The notes under the pieces were generated by a model. The model had not been told where the DNA came from, did no database searches, and saw nothing but the letters and a program-made list of their open reading frames with translations. Both the position numbers and the translations under genes were made by a program. DNA of 64,000 bases from Lewinellaceae bacterium (GTDB lineage: Bacteria; Bacteroidota; Bacteroidia; Chitinophagales; Saprospiraceae): contig JACJYK010000003.1 in assembly GCA_020636135.1 (NCBI GenBank), positions 1 to 64,000 of the forward strand, given 5' to 3'. Shown here one piece after another: positions 52,796 to 61,920 of this stretch. Position 1 is the first letter of the stretch. Each line of letters starts with the position of its first letter.

Positions 52796-53836
52796 ATGCA
52801 TTTCTACAAGCATTCGTTATCGCTGACCCCATTCTGGGTCGTTACATTATTTGTCTTTATTGCAAGTATCAGCTGCAGACAAGAACCAAAAACAGCGGTT
52901 TCTTCTGCGACTGAAACGCCTGCTTTGCAGCCTCCGTCTTTTCAGATGGACAGTGCTTTCGCCTTTGTCGAAAAGCAGGTCTCATTTGGACCCCGTGTTC
53001 CGGGAAGTCCTGCCCACGAAGCCTGCCTGGAATGGATCGCCAACAAACTATCTGGTTTTGGACTGCAGGTCGAAAAACAGATGTTTTCAGCAACCATTTA
53101 TACCGGCCAGACAGTTACCGGTACGAATATCATCACCCGGATCAACCCGGATCAGAACAAGCGTATTTTATTAGGCGCCCACTGGGATAGCCGGTTTATC
53201 GCCGAACAGGATGCGGATGTGACCACCCAGAAAGAGCCCATCCTGGGCGCTGACGATGGTGGTAGCGGCGTTGGCGTATTGATAGAAGTTGCCCGCCAGC
53301 TTGCTCAGTCATCCATTCCATTAGGCGTTGATATTATCTTTTTTGATGTAGAAGACCAGGGTGAGCGGGCCGGAGCCAATGACTCCTGGTGCCTCGGTGC
53401 CCAGTACTGGAGCCGTGAACCGCATGTAGCCGGATATCAGGCAAAATACGGTATCCTGCTGGATATGGTAGGTGCTCATGATGCCCAGTTCCCGGTAGAA
53501 GACCTGACCAATATCCCGGGCTATACCAACCAGGTTGCCAGCCGGGTTTCCGCCACCTATCTGAAAGTCTGGCGGCTGGCCCAGCAGATGGGAAAAGGGA
53601 ACCTATTTGTCAACCGCTCGGTCGGTGGTGGCATTGATGATCATTATTTTGTATCCACGATCCGTGGTCTGCCGATGATCGACATCATCAATAAACCGAT
53701 GAACAGCCCGACTTCGTTTGGTACACACTGGCACACCCATCAGGACAACATGGAAGTGATTGACCGGCGTACCCTGCGCTCGGTAGGTCAGGTGCTCCTG
53801 GCAGTCTTGTTCCGGGAGGCTTCAGGCAATTTCTGA
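52796..53836 (+). CDS. M28 family peptidase, glutaminyl-peptide cyclotransferase-like lipoprotein
   Basis: A 346-residue lipoprotein with lipobox IASISCRQ. The domain is a zinc M28 fold: zinc ligands are seen in LGAHWDSRF, GADDGGSGVGV, FFDVEDQGE and WHTHQDNME. The long loop YLKVWRLAQQMGKG and the RSVGGGIDDHYF segment are those of animal-type glutaminyl cyclases, which turn N-terminal Gln into pyroglutamate. Bacteroidota carry such enzymes in the periplasm, where they act on exported proteins. It follows cysS by 5 bp and ends 3 bp from the convergent lipoprotein gene. Confidence 0.9.
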   Translation: MHFYKHSLSLTPFWVVTLFVFIASISCRQEPKTAVSSATETPALQPPSFQMDSAFAFVEKQVSFGPRVPGSPAHEACLEWIANKLSGFGLQVEKQMFSATIYTGQTVTGTNIITRINPDQNKRILLGAHWDSRFIAEQDADVTTQKEPILGADDGGSGVGVLIEVARQLAQSSIPLGVDIIFFDVEDQGERAGANDSWCLGAQYWSREPHVAGYQAKYGILLDMVGAHDAQFPVEDLTNIPGYTNQVASRVSATYLKVWRLAQQMGKGNLFVNRSVGGGIDDHYFVSTIRGLPMIDIINKPMNSPTSFGTHWHTHQDNMEVIDRRTLRSVGQVLLAVLFREASGNF

Positions 53837-53839
53837 TTA

Positions 53840-55036
53840 CTACGATATCCGGTTTACCGGAAGTTTCGAGACACCGGCCGTTATCATCCTCATCAGGTCA
53901 GACCATATGTTGGCTTCCATATCCCGGTTATTGGGAAATGGCACCTCCGGATTATCCACCAGACGCTTTTCATCGCTGGTCAATGCGCGAATGTCACCCT
54001 GATAGCGTGCAAACTGGTTGTTGAATTGCTGGTATAAATCGACGGGATGACTCCATACGATGGCACCGTTCGATTCATCCCTTAATTCAAGGCTTCCATG
54101 CAAGACGGCTTCCCGGGACTTGATCACTTCCACAATTCTGGCACTGGCGGTGATCCAAACCGGATCTTTTATTGCGTGTCCAAGGCTGTCGAATACTGCA
54201 TTTCCTGCCGTATCTCTGCGTACCCGGTATCCGTCAATGACCCGTTGCTGAGCATGGTGTTTTTGTTCTGAGATACGTTCCGGACTTATGGACCAACGGT
54301 CCACATCCAGGTACAATACAAAATCATAGGGTATGGGATCATCCTGAAAGTGCAGGTTTGTCCAGTTATTGATCAACTGGGCTGGTACATCACTCCGCCA
54401 TGCGACAGGCAAATCAGCCCAGGCTGGGGTGCGTTGATCCGCCACGATAAACAAAATATGATTGGTTCCCAGCTCCCGGCTTTCTTCTATAGCATCGGTG
54501 AGATCTGACCGGTCCGGCTCTAGCTGATACCACTTATGGTAAAGCTCATAGACTTCTCTGGCCGCATATTTATCGCCATCCCGGGCCTGAACCATCAGGG
54601 CATCCGTTTCAACCTTATAGGCATCCGTAAGCCGGTCCAGGATCCGGTCTTTCCAGTTCAGCAACGTGTCGATTGACAGCGTTGAGATTGAGAATCCGGA
54701 ACCTTCAATGCGGTACCTGATCTGCTCTATTTGCTGCTGCTGCCGGATAACCAGGTTAACTTCGGATAAGGTCTCCTCCAGCTGGCTGCTGCGGCCAGGA
54801 CTGGACAGAAATGGGGTGATACGCCGGATGAAGACGGGCTCATGACGATTGTAGGCTTCCTGTAACCAGGCTACTTTTTCTGCAGTTATTTTACCACGGT
54901 CCAGGCGCCGGATCAAACCATCCAGGGCTTCCTCATAGCGTCCTTGCTGAATTAATTTTTCTGGCCCGGCGCACGACATGATTGCGATCATGAAGATCAG
55001 GGCAGGATAAATCAGGCGGTGTAAATTGTATTTCAT
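53840..55036 (-). CDS. Lipoprotein of unknown function
   Basis: A 398-residue lipoprotein with lipobox IAIMSC at about residue 22. It opens with a helical repeat-like segment (QQGRYEEALDGLIRRLDRG) that resembles a tetratricopeptide helix, continues with a long coiled-coil-prone stretch (EVNLVIRQQQQIEQIRYRI) and ends in a beta-rich half (DFVLYLDVDRWSISPE, GSLELRDESNGAIVWS). I do not recognise the family. The ATG at 55036 gives a clean signal, in contrast to a longer frame starting at 55162. It is downstream of the sugar isomerase gene on the same strand, 112 bp away. Confidence 0.78.
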   Translation of the reverse strand: MKYNLHRLIYPALIFMIAIMSCAGPEKLIQQGRYEEALDGLIRRLDRGKITAEKVAWLQEAYNRHEPVFIRRITPFLSSPGRSSQLEETLSEVNLVIRQQQQIEQIRYRIEGSGFSISTLSIDTLLNWKDRILDRLTDAYKVETDALMVQARDGDKYAAREVYELYHKWYQLEPDRSDLTDAIEESRELGTNHILFIVADQRTPAWADLPVAWRSDVPAQLINNWTNLHFQDDPIPYDFVLYLDVDRWSISPERISEQKHHAQQRVIDGYRVRRDTAGNAVFDSLGHAIKDPVWITASARIVEVIKSREAVLHGSLELRDESNGAIVWSHPVDLYQQFNNQFARYQGDIRALTSDEKRLVDNPEVPFPNNRDMEANIWSDLMRMITAGVSKLPVNRIS

Positions 55037-55148
55037 GGCTTTCCGGTTTATCTGATAATACTGTAGGACCGGAATGAACCACACAAAAAGTTTTAACGCG
55101 GCGTTAAACCCGCTGCAGAAAGCTCTGAATTTGTTGTGAATGCGCAGA

Positions 55149-56069
55149 TCAGAACATATCAACTTCCCGGTACGCCCTGATAACCGCTAATTCTCCTTCC
55201 TTGCCATTCAGTGAATTACCATGTTCCATGCCCAGGATCCCCTGCCAGTCACGGCTATGGATGTATTTAAAGACATTGCGGTAGTTGATCTCCCCGGTTG
55301 TCGGTTCCTTGCGGCCGGGATTGTCACCAATCTGGAAATAGGCAATTTCGTCCCAGGCAGCTTCAATATTCGGAATGAGGTTACCTTCCGTGATTTGCTG
55401 GTGGTAGATATCAAACAGGATCTTACAGCTGGGGCTGTCTACGGCTTTACAAATCTCATAAGCCTGAGCTGCTTTTTTCAGGAATTGTCCGGGGTGATCC
55501 CGGAAATTAAGAGATTCCAGCACCATCACCAGACCGTGAGGTTCCAGAATGGCTGATGCCTGCTTGAGGGATTCGATGACATGTGCAGTCTGGTATCCCA
55601 TCTCCATCCGGAGTTCTACATGACCTGGTACGACCGTCATCCAGGTAGCATTAACCCGTTTGGCTACTTCCACACTTTCGCGGATACCCTGCAGGAATTC
55701 GGCTCTTTTGTCCGCATCCCCATTGGTCAGGTTGGGCTCGTCCCAGTAGATCTTGTGCGCAACAAATACACCCATCTGCAGATTTCTTTTGGCCATGGTG
55801 GATGCCATTTGTTGCTGGACGGAAATATCCCGGTCTTTCATCCCGTTGTCTTCAAAGGCCGTAAATCCCTGATCCGCCATAAATTCCAACTGGGCAATTG
55901 GGTCTTCGCCGGCGGTAAGCCTGAACATCCCCAGATGGGGTGCATACTTGAGCTGGAAAGCGGCGCCAGCGGGCGGATTTGATCCGGATAAAGCAGTCAT
56001 TCCAGCTCCACCAATAACCGATGCTGCGGTTGTAACTGCTCCTTGTTTGATAAATTTGCGACGGTTCAT
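55149..56069 (-). CDS. Tat-exported sugar isomerase/epimerase (hydroxypyruvate isomerase-like TIM barrel)
   Basis: A 306-residue TIM-barrel protein of the AP-endonuclease-2/xylose-isomerase-like superfamily. The N-terminal MNRRKFIKQGAVTTAASV is a Tat-type signal with the twin Arg. Metal-binding strands are visible as MVLESLNF (Glu), ILFDIYHQQ (Asp, His), IAYFQIGDNPGR and ILGMEHGNS (Glu). The DNPGRKEP and MEHGNS motifs are those of hydroxypyruvate isomerases. Export by Tat means it acts in the periplasm on a sugar or keto-sugar. It is divergent from apbE with only 21 bp between the starts. Confidence 0.88.
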   Translation of the reverse strand: MNRRKFIKQGAVTTAASVIGGAGMTALSGSNPPAGAAFQLKYAPHLGMFRLTAGEDPIAQLEFMADQGFTAFEDNGMKDRDISVQQQMASTMAKRNLQMGVFVAHKIYWDEPNLTNGDADKRAEFLQGIRESVEVAKRVNATWMTVVPGHVELRMEMGYQTAHVIESLKQASAILEPHGLVMVLESLNFRDHPGQFLKKAAQAYEICKAVDSPSCKILFDIYHQQITEGNLIPNIEAAWDEIAYFQIGDNPGRKEPTTGEINYRNVFKYIHSRDWQGILGMEHGNSLNGKEGELAVIRAYREVDMF

Positions 56070-56090
56070 GACCTTTGTTTTAATCGATTT

Positions 56091-57074
56091 ATGATGTCTT
56101 CAAAAGTAATCATTTTCGCGGCAGTCCTGACATGGGTTACAGTGCATTCATCACCACCGGCCTGGATCCGGCTGGAGGCCGATCAACCCAAACTGGGAAC
56201 CCTGGTCCGTATCGTGCTTTATACGACCGATTCGCTGGCGGGAATGACAGCCCTGGAGGAAGCTTTCCGGGAACTGGACCGGATCAATGCCCTGATCAGT
56301 GATTACGATCCTGACAGTGAGCTATCCCGGATCAACCGGCTGCAATCGAAAGATACCATTGCCATTTCTCCCGAGCTTACGGAAATACTGTCCACTTCCC
56401 GGTCCGTTAACATTCAGTCCCGGGGTGCCTTTGACCCGACGGTCAAACCCTGCGTTGATTACTGGCGTGAAATCCGTGTAAGTGGTAAGCCGTTACGGAT
56501 GAATAAGATCCGGCGGCTCAAACGATCGATTGGATTTGACTTAATGTATCTGGACACGACCGGCCACCGGATGGCGAAGGGAACCCCAAATATGGCATTG
56601 GATCTGGGTGGTATCGGCAAAGGGTATCTGGGCGATCGCATCATTGCCTTTCTGTCTGGGAGGGGATTTCCCCGGGCTATGATCGATCTGGGTGGTGACC
56701 TGGTAGCCGGCGAACCACCTCCCGGACAATTGGGATGGCCTATAGCATTCCCGGAGGAAGACGATTGCCACTTTCTGCTTAACCATCAGGCGCTGGCCGG
56801 TTCCGGGGGTACCTATCAATACATCGAACGTCGTGGCAAGCGCTACAGCCACATCATTGACCCAAGAAACGGTCTGGGTATTGAGGCATCCCGTTCAGCC
56901 TATGTCCTGGCGTCAAAAGGCTCCGACGCCGACGCCTGGGCATCAGCGTTAAGCGTGCTGGGAGCAGAAGCAGCCAGCCTGGCTTTACCGGTGATCTGGC
57001 AAGTTACGGATGATCAACTAAGCTTGGCATCTCCGGATTTTAATGAGTATCTTCACTGTAAAAATGAACGATAA
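56091..57074 (+). CDS. apbE: FAD:protein FMN transferase (ApbE family)
   Basis: A 327-residue exported flavinyltransferase that attaches FMN from FAD to a Thr or Ser in a target protein, usually at D-x-x-T/S-G-A-T. An N-terminal signal (VIIFAAVLTWVTVHSSP) is followed by the core with LGTLVRIVLY, ALISDYDPDSELSRIN, GAFDPTVKP, ALDLGGIGKGYLGD, IDLGGDLVAGE and YSHIIDPRNG; the FAD-binding metal Asp is in SDADAWASAL. The ATG at 56091 is preferred over an upstream start inside the divergent gene. It overlaps yceI. No obvious flavinylated target is in the window. Confidence 0.92.
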   Translation: MMSSKVIIFAAVLTWVTVHSSPPAWIRLEADQPKLGTLVRIVLYTTDSLAGMTALEEAFRELDRINALISDYDPDSELSRINRLQSKDTIAISPELTEILSTSRSVNIQSRGAFDPTVKPCVDYWREIRVSGKPLRMNKIRRLKRSIGFDLMYLDTTGHRMAKGTPNMALDLGGIGKGYLGDRIIAFLSGRGFPRAMIDLGGDLVAGEPPPGQLGWPIAFPEEDDCHFLLNHQALAGSGGTYQYIERRGKRYSHIIDPRNGLGIEASRSAYVLASKGSDADAWASALSVLGAEAASLALPVIWQVTDDQLSLASPDFNEYLHCKNER

Positions 57075-57612
57075 AATGCGAACCTTCCTAATCACGCTGA
57101 CAAGCTTGATCGTGGTCACCGTGAGCGCACACGGACAAATGGCCTCCTGGTCCCTGGATACCGCACAGGTACACGTGGATGGCACCTCTACCCTGCATGA
57201 CTGGACAGTACAGGTTCCGGATGTAAAAGGTACTCTGGTGCTGGATGGCACCAATCTCAAAGAGGTGGAATTGTCCTTTGGTGTGGCTACCATGGCCGGC
57301 GGCCGCGGGGTCACCATGGATGATAAAATCAAAAAGGCCCTGAATAACGATACCCATCCCCGCGTCCTCTTCAAAAGCACTCAGATCAAGGCGATGGGCA
57401 ATCAGATCATCGCTTCCGGCAACCTGGATGTGGGGGGTGTGAGCCGTACGGTCGAAGTGACCTGCCAGTCCGATCGTCAGGGACATTATACGGCGACCAT
57501 ACCCTTGTCCTTCTCACAATTTGAAATAGAACCGCCCTCAGCATTGTTTGGTTCGATCGTTTGTGGGGACGATTTGTCCATCCATGTTAACCTGGAATTT
57601 AAAAGCAACTAG
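57064..57612 (+). CDS. YceI family periplasmic protein
   Basis: A 182-residue exported protein of the YceI lipocalin-like fold, known to bind polyisoprenoids. The signal reads FLITLTSLIVVTVSAHGQ, and the mature barrel begins WSLDTAQVHVDGTSTLHDW, with the later SGNLDVGGVSRTVEV and SFSQFEIEPPSALFG. Start choice: the ATG at 57064 overlaps apbE by 11 bp, and the next ATG (57076) is also possible. The coupling to apbE suggests a periplasmic quinone or redox role. Confidence 0.9.
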   Translation: MNDKMRTFLITLTSLIVVTVSAHGQMASWSLDTAQVHVDGTSTLHDWTVQVPDVKGTLVLDGTNLKEVELSFGVATMAGGRGVTMDDKIKKALNNDTHPRVLFKSTQIKAMGNQIIASGNLDVGGVSRTVEVTCQSDRQGHYTATIPLSFSQFEIEPPSALFGSIVCGDDLSIHVNLEFKSN

Positions 57613-57636
57613 ACGACTCAATTAAAATTATCAACC

Positions 57637-58593
57637 ATGATTAAGTTTATTTTGCTCCCAATGGTATTCATCGGAGCTGCGGTACTGGATGCTCCGGTGC
57701 CGGCAGATGCCTATAAGGAGACACTGGCTGGTACCGATGTATCGTTTACCATGGTTCCTATCCCTGCAGGAAGCTTTTTGCTGGGCGCTTCTCATAAAGA
57801 CAAAGCCCATGAGGCTGACGAGTTACCCAATAAGACCATTACAATCGATGGCTTCTGGATGAGCTCAACGGAGGTTAGTCACAACCTTTATGATGTCTAC
57901 CGCAATAAAGAAAAGGATCTGGATGCGAACGGGACTCCGAGGACGGAAGGTATTGTTCGCCCCAGCCCACCTTACGAAGATCCCAGCCACGGCATGGGCG
58001 GATCCAGTTATCCGGCCAGTGGGATGACACAGTTTGCTGCATTACAGTTCTGCAAATGGCTGTCCGAGCGTACCGGTAAATTTTACCGCTTACCCACGGA
58101 AGCAGAGTGGGAATATGCCTGCCGGGCTGGCAGCAATACACCTTATTTCTTTGGTAAGAAGGCTAAAATGCTAGCCGATTATGCCTGGTATGCAGATAAC
58201 AGCGGACAAAAGCTGCATCCGGTAGCTACCCGGCAACCCAATCCCTGGGGACTGTACGACATGTATGGAAATGTGGCAGAATGGACCCTGGATCAGTACC
58301 AGGCCGATGCTTACACCACTTTTGCCGATAAATCAAGCGACCCCTGGTACAAGCCGAAAGCGCTGCATCCCAGATCGGTGCGGGGCGGTTCCTATCAGGA
58401 TGACGCCGCCGCCATGCGCAGCAGCAACCGAATTGAATCGGATCTCCAGTGGAAAAAACGGGACCCACAAATTCCCAAAAGTTTCTGGTGGAATACCGAT
58501 TCACCTTTCGTGGGTTTTCGCATCATCCGCCCCATGAACGAACCCAGCCAGGCTGAACAAAAAGCGTTCTGGGAAATGGTATTAGGCGGATAA
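57637..58593 (+). CDS. SUMF1/formylglycine-generating-enzyme-fold protein, probably non-FGE
   Basis: A 318-residue exported protein of the FGE-sulfatase fold. The signal is FILLPMVFIGAAVLDA. Landmarks are MVPIPAGSFLLGA, IDGFWMSSTEVSHNLYDVY, YRLPTEAEWEYACRAGS, NPWGLYDMYGNVAEWTLD and RSVRGGSYQDD. The paired Cys residues used by true formylglycine-generating enzymes after RGGS are absent (AAMRSSNRI here), so sulfatase activation is unlikely; relatives act in gliding (GldJ/GldK), ergothioneine or PvdO-type roles. It lies 24 bp after yceI and 102 bp before the Gfo/Idh gene. Confidence 0.85.
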   Translation: MIKFILLPMVFIGAAVLDAPVPADAYKETLAGTDVSFTMVPIPAGSFLLGASHKDKAHEADELPNKTITIDGFWMSSTEVSHNLYDVYRNKEKDLDANGTPRTEGIVRPSPPYEDPSHGMGGSSYPASGMTQFAALQFCKWLSERTGKFYRLPTEAEWEYACRAGSNTPYFFGKKAKMLADYAWYADNSGQKLHPVATRQPNPWGLYDMYGNVAEWTLDQYQADAYTTFADKSSDPWYKPKALHPRSVRGGSYQDDAAAMRSSNRIESDLQWKKRDPQIPKSFWWNTDSPFVGFRIIRPMNEPSQAEQKAFWEMVLGG

Positions 58594-58695
58594 TGATCCT
58601 GCCTTTATCGGATTGATTTGTATCTTAGGGAGTGGACGAAAATATGCCATATTCTTCTGTCCATTGTCCTTTAACTTGAAAAAACATTAAACATC

Positions 58696-60006
58696 ATGTC
58701 AGGAAAAATAAACCGTCGTTCATTCGTAGAACGCACCGCACTTGCCGGAACCGGAGTGGTCATCAGTCCTTTTATCTCGAGCGCAGCCGGATTTTTTAAC
58801 AGCGTGGATGACACCATCAAAATCGCATTGGTTGGCTGTGGTGGCCGGGGAACCGGCGCGGCTAGTCAGGCCCTGAGCACCAAGCAAAACGTCAAGCTGG
58901 TCGCAATGGCTGATGCTTTCAAAGATAATCTTGAAGCCAGCCTTACCAACATCATCAATGAAGTCGGCAAGGATAAGGTGGATGTACCCAAAGACCGCCA
59001 GTATGTTGGCTTTGATGGTTACCTGCATGCCATACAGCATGCCGACGTCGTTATCCTGGCAACACCTCCCGGATTCCGGCCCATCCATTTTGCTGAAGCC
59101 ATCGCTCAGAATAAACATGTATTTATGGAGAAACCGGTAGCTACCGATGCTCCGGGGGTTCGTAAAGTACTGGAGACTGCAGCAATTGCCAAGCAGAAAA
59201 AACTGAATGTCGTCGTCGGATTACAACGCCACTACCAGGCCAAATACAATAAGATCATGGACCTGGTCCACGATGGAAAGATCGGCGACATCACCTCAGC
59301 CCAGGCTTATTGGAACAGCGCCGGGGTGTGGGTGCGTCCGCGCGTTGCCGGCCAAACGGAGATGGAATACCAGATGCGCAACTGGTACTATTTCAACTGG
59401 CTCTGCGGTGACCACATCAACGAGCAGCACATCCATAACATTGACGTGATCAACTGGGCTAAACAAGCCACCCCGGTATCTGCACAGGGTATGGGTGGTC
59501 GCCAGGTACGCACCGGCAAGGAATATGGGGAGATCTACGATCACCACTACGTCGAGTTTACGTATGCCGACGGATCCATCATGAACAGTCAGTGCCGACA
59601 TATCAAGAATTGCTGGGATGAAGTGAATGAAAAACTGACCGGCACCAAGGGAACCGTTGATTTTGGGGAAGGCAGTGTGATGGGCTACAATGGCAAATCC
59701 ATCCTGAAATACGACGATAAGAACGACCCGAACCCCTATCAGGTGGAACACGATATGCTGTTTGACGCCATTGCCAAAGGAGAATACAAGTTTGATAATG
59801 CGGAGTACGGCGCCACCAGTACGATGACCGCCATTCTGGGTCGCATGGCCACCTACTCCGGGAAAATGATCAAGTGGGATGAGGCCCTGAATTCCAAGAT
59901 CAGCATCATGCCGAAGGAATATGCCTGGGATGCCAATCCTCCGGTTCTGCCAAATAATGAGGGATTCTATCCGATCCCGATGCCTGGCAGCACCGAGGTG
60001 ATCTGA
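58696..60006 (+). CDS. Tat-exported Gfo/Idh/MocA family oxidoreductase
   Basis: A 436-residue NAD(P)-dependent oxidoreductase with a twin-arginine signal (NRRSFVERTALAGTGVVIS). The Rossmann fold shows IALVGCGGRGTGAAS, the conserved Lys-Pro is in VFMEKPVATDAPG, and the substrate half contains YHYVEFTYADGS-like strands (DHHYVEFTYADGSI) and CGDHINEQHIHNIDV with the expected His. Such exported members act on sugars or glycosides in the periplasm of Bacteroidota. The signal and the missing cytoplasmic form distinguish it from sugar-acid dehydrogenases. It ends in a strong intrinsic terminator. Confidence 0.92.
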   Translation: MSGKINRRSFVERTALAGTGVVISPFISSAAGFFNSVDDTIKIALVGCGGRGTGAASQALSTKQNVKLVAMADAFKDNLEASLTNIINEVGKDKVDVPKDRQYVGFDGYLHAIQHADVVILATPPGFRPIHFAEAIAQNKHVFMEKPVATDAPGVRKVLETAAIAKQKKLNVVVGLQRHYQAKYNKIMDLVHDGKIGDITSAQAYWNSAGVWVRPRVAGQTEMEYQMRNWYYFNWLCGDHINEQHIHNIDVINWAKQATPVSAQGMGGRQVRTGKEYGEIYDHHYVEFTYADGSIMNSQCRHIKNCWDEVNEKLTGTKGTVDFGEGSVMGYNGKSILKYDDKNDPNPYQVEHDMLFDAIAKGEYKFDNAEYGATSTMTAILGRMATYSGKMIKWDEALNSKISIMPKEYAWDANPPVLPNNEGFYPIPMPGSTEVI

Positions 60007-60027
60007 TCGTTTAAAAAGCTAAATATC

Positions 60028-60051
60028 GGGCCAGAGCAATCTGGCCCTTTT
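60028..60051 (+). terminator. Intrinsic terminator after the Gfo/Idh gene
   Basis: The 8-bp stem GGGCCAGA/TCTGGCCC closes the tetraloop GCAA (60036-60039) and is followed by TTTT. It is the clearest terminator in the window and acts on the plus strand; on the minus strand no T run follows. Confidence 0.85.
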
Positions 60052-60063
60052 CATTTTAATACC

Positions 60064-60738
60064 TCACGCCCGCAGCACATAGGTATCCGACCGGAACCGT
60101 TTTCTGAAATACCAGCCAAACAGCAGTCCAAATGAAAACCCTCCGATGTGAGCCCACCAGGCTACGCCGGTTTCTTCCGCTGCTACGCCCATGGAATAAT
60201 ACCCGCTGACCAGCTGCTGAACGATCCAGAAGCCCAGAAATACCAGTGCCGGCACATAAATTGACCTGAAAAATATCAGGATTAACACTTTTATCCGGCT
60301 CACGGGAAACATGACCAGATAAGCGCCCATGACTGCCGATATGGCCCCGGAAGCGCCAATGGAAGGGACGGTACTGCCCGGGTTTAAGAATACATGTACT
60401 CCGGAGGCGACTACACCACCGGCAAGGTAAAACAACAGAAACAAGCCGGAACCGACCACCGCCTCTATGTTGTCGGCAAAAATCCATAAGAATAGCATAT
60501 TGCCCAGGAGGTGCATCCAGCCGCCATGCAGAAACATGCTGGTGAACAACGTCAGATAGTCTTGTCCCTGTAAGATGTGGTATGGTGTGGTGCCATAATC
60601 AAATACCAATTGCTGCAGTTGATCCGGCGACAGTGAAACCTGAAAGAAGAAGACCAGAAAATTGATCAGGATCAATGCATACGATACTATCGGGCGGGCC
60701 CCGCCACGCACCTGATCATCACCAATCGGAAATATCAT
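60064..60738 (-). CDS. Rhomboid family intramembrane serine protease (third in window)
   Basis: A 224-residue membrane protease. The helix 2 motif is HGGWMHLLGNMLFLWIF with His and Asn, the catalytic Ser is in SIGASGAISAVMG, and the His is in WWAHIGGFSFG. The GARPIVSYALILINFLVFF start is typical of the group near GlpG/YqgP-like proteins. The sequence differs from the two rhomboids after mutL and belongs to a different branch. It is followed 15 bp upstream on the minus strand by the KdsD-like isomerase, in a likely operon. Confidence 0.93.
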   Translation of the reverse strand: MIFPIGDDQVRGGARPIVSYALILINFLVFFFQVSLSPDQLQQLVFDYGTTPYHILQGQDYLTLFTSMFLHGGWMHLLGNMLFLWIFADNIEAVVGSGLFLLFYLAGGVVASGVHVFLNPGSTVPSIGASGAISAVMGAYLVMFPVSRIKVLILIFFRSIYVPALVFLGFWIVQQLVSGYYSMGVAAEETGVAWWAHIGGFSFGLLFGWYFRKRFRSDTYVLRA

Positions 60739-60753
60739 AACCAGCCAGTTTAA

Positions 60754-61722
60754 TTATAAAATGCCTTCCTGCAGTATGTCGTGAAGATGGATGATCCCGA
60801 CATAATCCTCATCCTCCATTACAATCAGTTGGGTGATGCTGTTTGTGCGCATGAGCGCCAGGGCATCTACCGCCAAAGCGCCTGCAGCAATGGTCCTGGG
60901 CGCCCGGGTCATTATCGTTCCGGCATCCCATCCGGAGAGGTCCCGGGATTTGCTGAGCATACGCCTTAAATCACCATCCGTAATGATCCCCTTCAATTTC
61001 CCATTTGTATCCGTCACCGCTGTCGCTCCTACACGCTTGGAAGTCATCTCCACGATTACCTCCTGCAAGGTGGCGTCAGGCCTGACCGCCGGTTTTTCAT
61101 GCCGGATCATCAGATCCCTCACCCGCAGATACAACTGTTTACCCAGTGTCCCTCCGGGATGAAAACGGGCGAAATGTTCAGGGGTAAAGTTTCGCATAGC
61201 CAGAAGACAGGTAGCGATGGCGTCACCGATGACCAGCTGGGCAGTCGTGCTGGCAGTAGGCGCCAGGTTATTTGGTTCGGCTTCACGATCTACCGGCGTG
61301 TGAATCACGTACTTAGCCTGGCGGGCTAAAAAACAATCTGCCTGCGCGACCACCGCGATGAGCACATTGCCAAAATCCCTGATGAGCGGGATCAATACCC
61401 GCAGTTCCGGGGTCTCACCGCTTTTGGACAAAACAATCAGCGTATCTTCCGGCTGGATCATCCCCAGGTCACCGTGAATGGCATCTGCACCATGCATAAA
61501 GAGGGCGGGAGAGCCGGTCGAGTTGAGGGTGGCTACCCATTTTTGCCCGATGATGGCACTCTTCCCGATGCCGGTGACCACGATACGTCCGGGGCTATGG
61601 AGCAAATGTTCAACCGCTAAGACAAAATCCTGATTCAGAGTGGATTGCAGCGAATGAATAACTTCTGCTTCGATTCCAATGGTACGGGATGCAACCTCTA
61701 AAATTCTGTTTGATTTATTCAC
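60754..61722 (-). CDS. KpsF/GutQ (KdsD-type) sugar-phosphate isomerase
   Basis: A 322-residue isomerase interconverting ribulose-5-phosphate and arabinose-5-phosphate for Kdo/LPS synthesis. The SIS domain shows VVTGIGKSAIIGQKW, GADAIHGDLGMI and VLSKSGETPEL; the two C-terminal CBS domains include LQEVIVEMTSKRVGATAVTD and LQEGIL at the end. The GTG at 61722 places the family N-terminus (ILEVASRTIGIEAE) near the start; a TTG 16 codons upstream (61770) is the alternative. The bases 61723-61920 hold no gene. Confidence 0.93.
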   Translation of the reverse strand: MNKSNRILEVASRTIGIEAEVIHSLQSTLNQDFVLAVEHLLHSPGRIVVTGIGKSAIIGQKWVATLNSTGSPALFMHGADAIHGDLGMIQPEDTLIVLSKSGETPELRVLIPLIRDFGNVLIAVVAQADCFLARQAKYVIHTPVDREAEPNNLAPTASTTAQLVIGDAIATCLLAMRNFTPEHFARFHPGGTLGKQLYLRVRDLMIRHEKPAVRPDATLQEVIVEMTSKRVGATAVTDTNGKLKGIITDGDLRRMLSKSRDLSGWDAGTIMTRAPRTIAAGALAVDALALMRTNSITQLIVMEDEDYVGIIHLHDILQEGIL

Positions 61723-61920
61723 GATATGTTGGTATCTTCGTAGCCTTTTTAAAAGGACCTCCCTCTCCAAGAGAACTCAATCAAGACCTAAAATGCTGCA
61801 AAATAAATGAAAACATTTCAAGCGCAGCCGCTTTTTTTACGTACCTTATGTAGGTAATACACTAGCTGAGAAATAGGAAATTCGAGAATGTATTTGGTTC
61901 AAAAAACAATATAAGACGCA

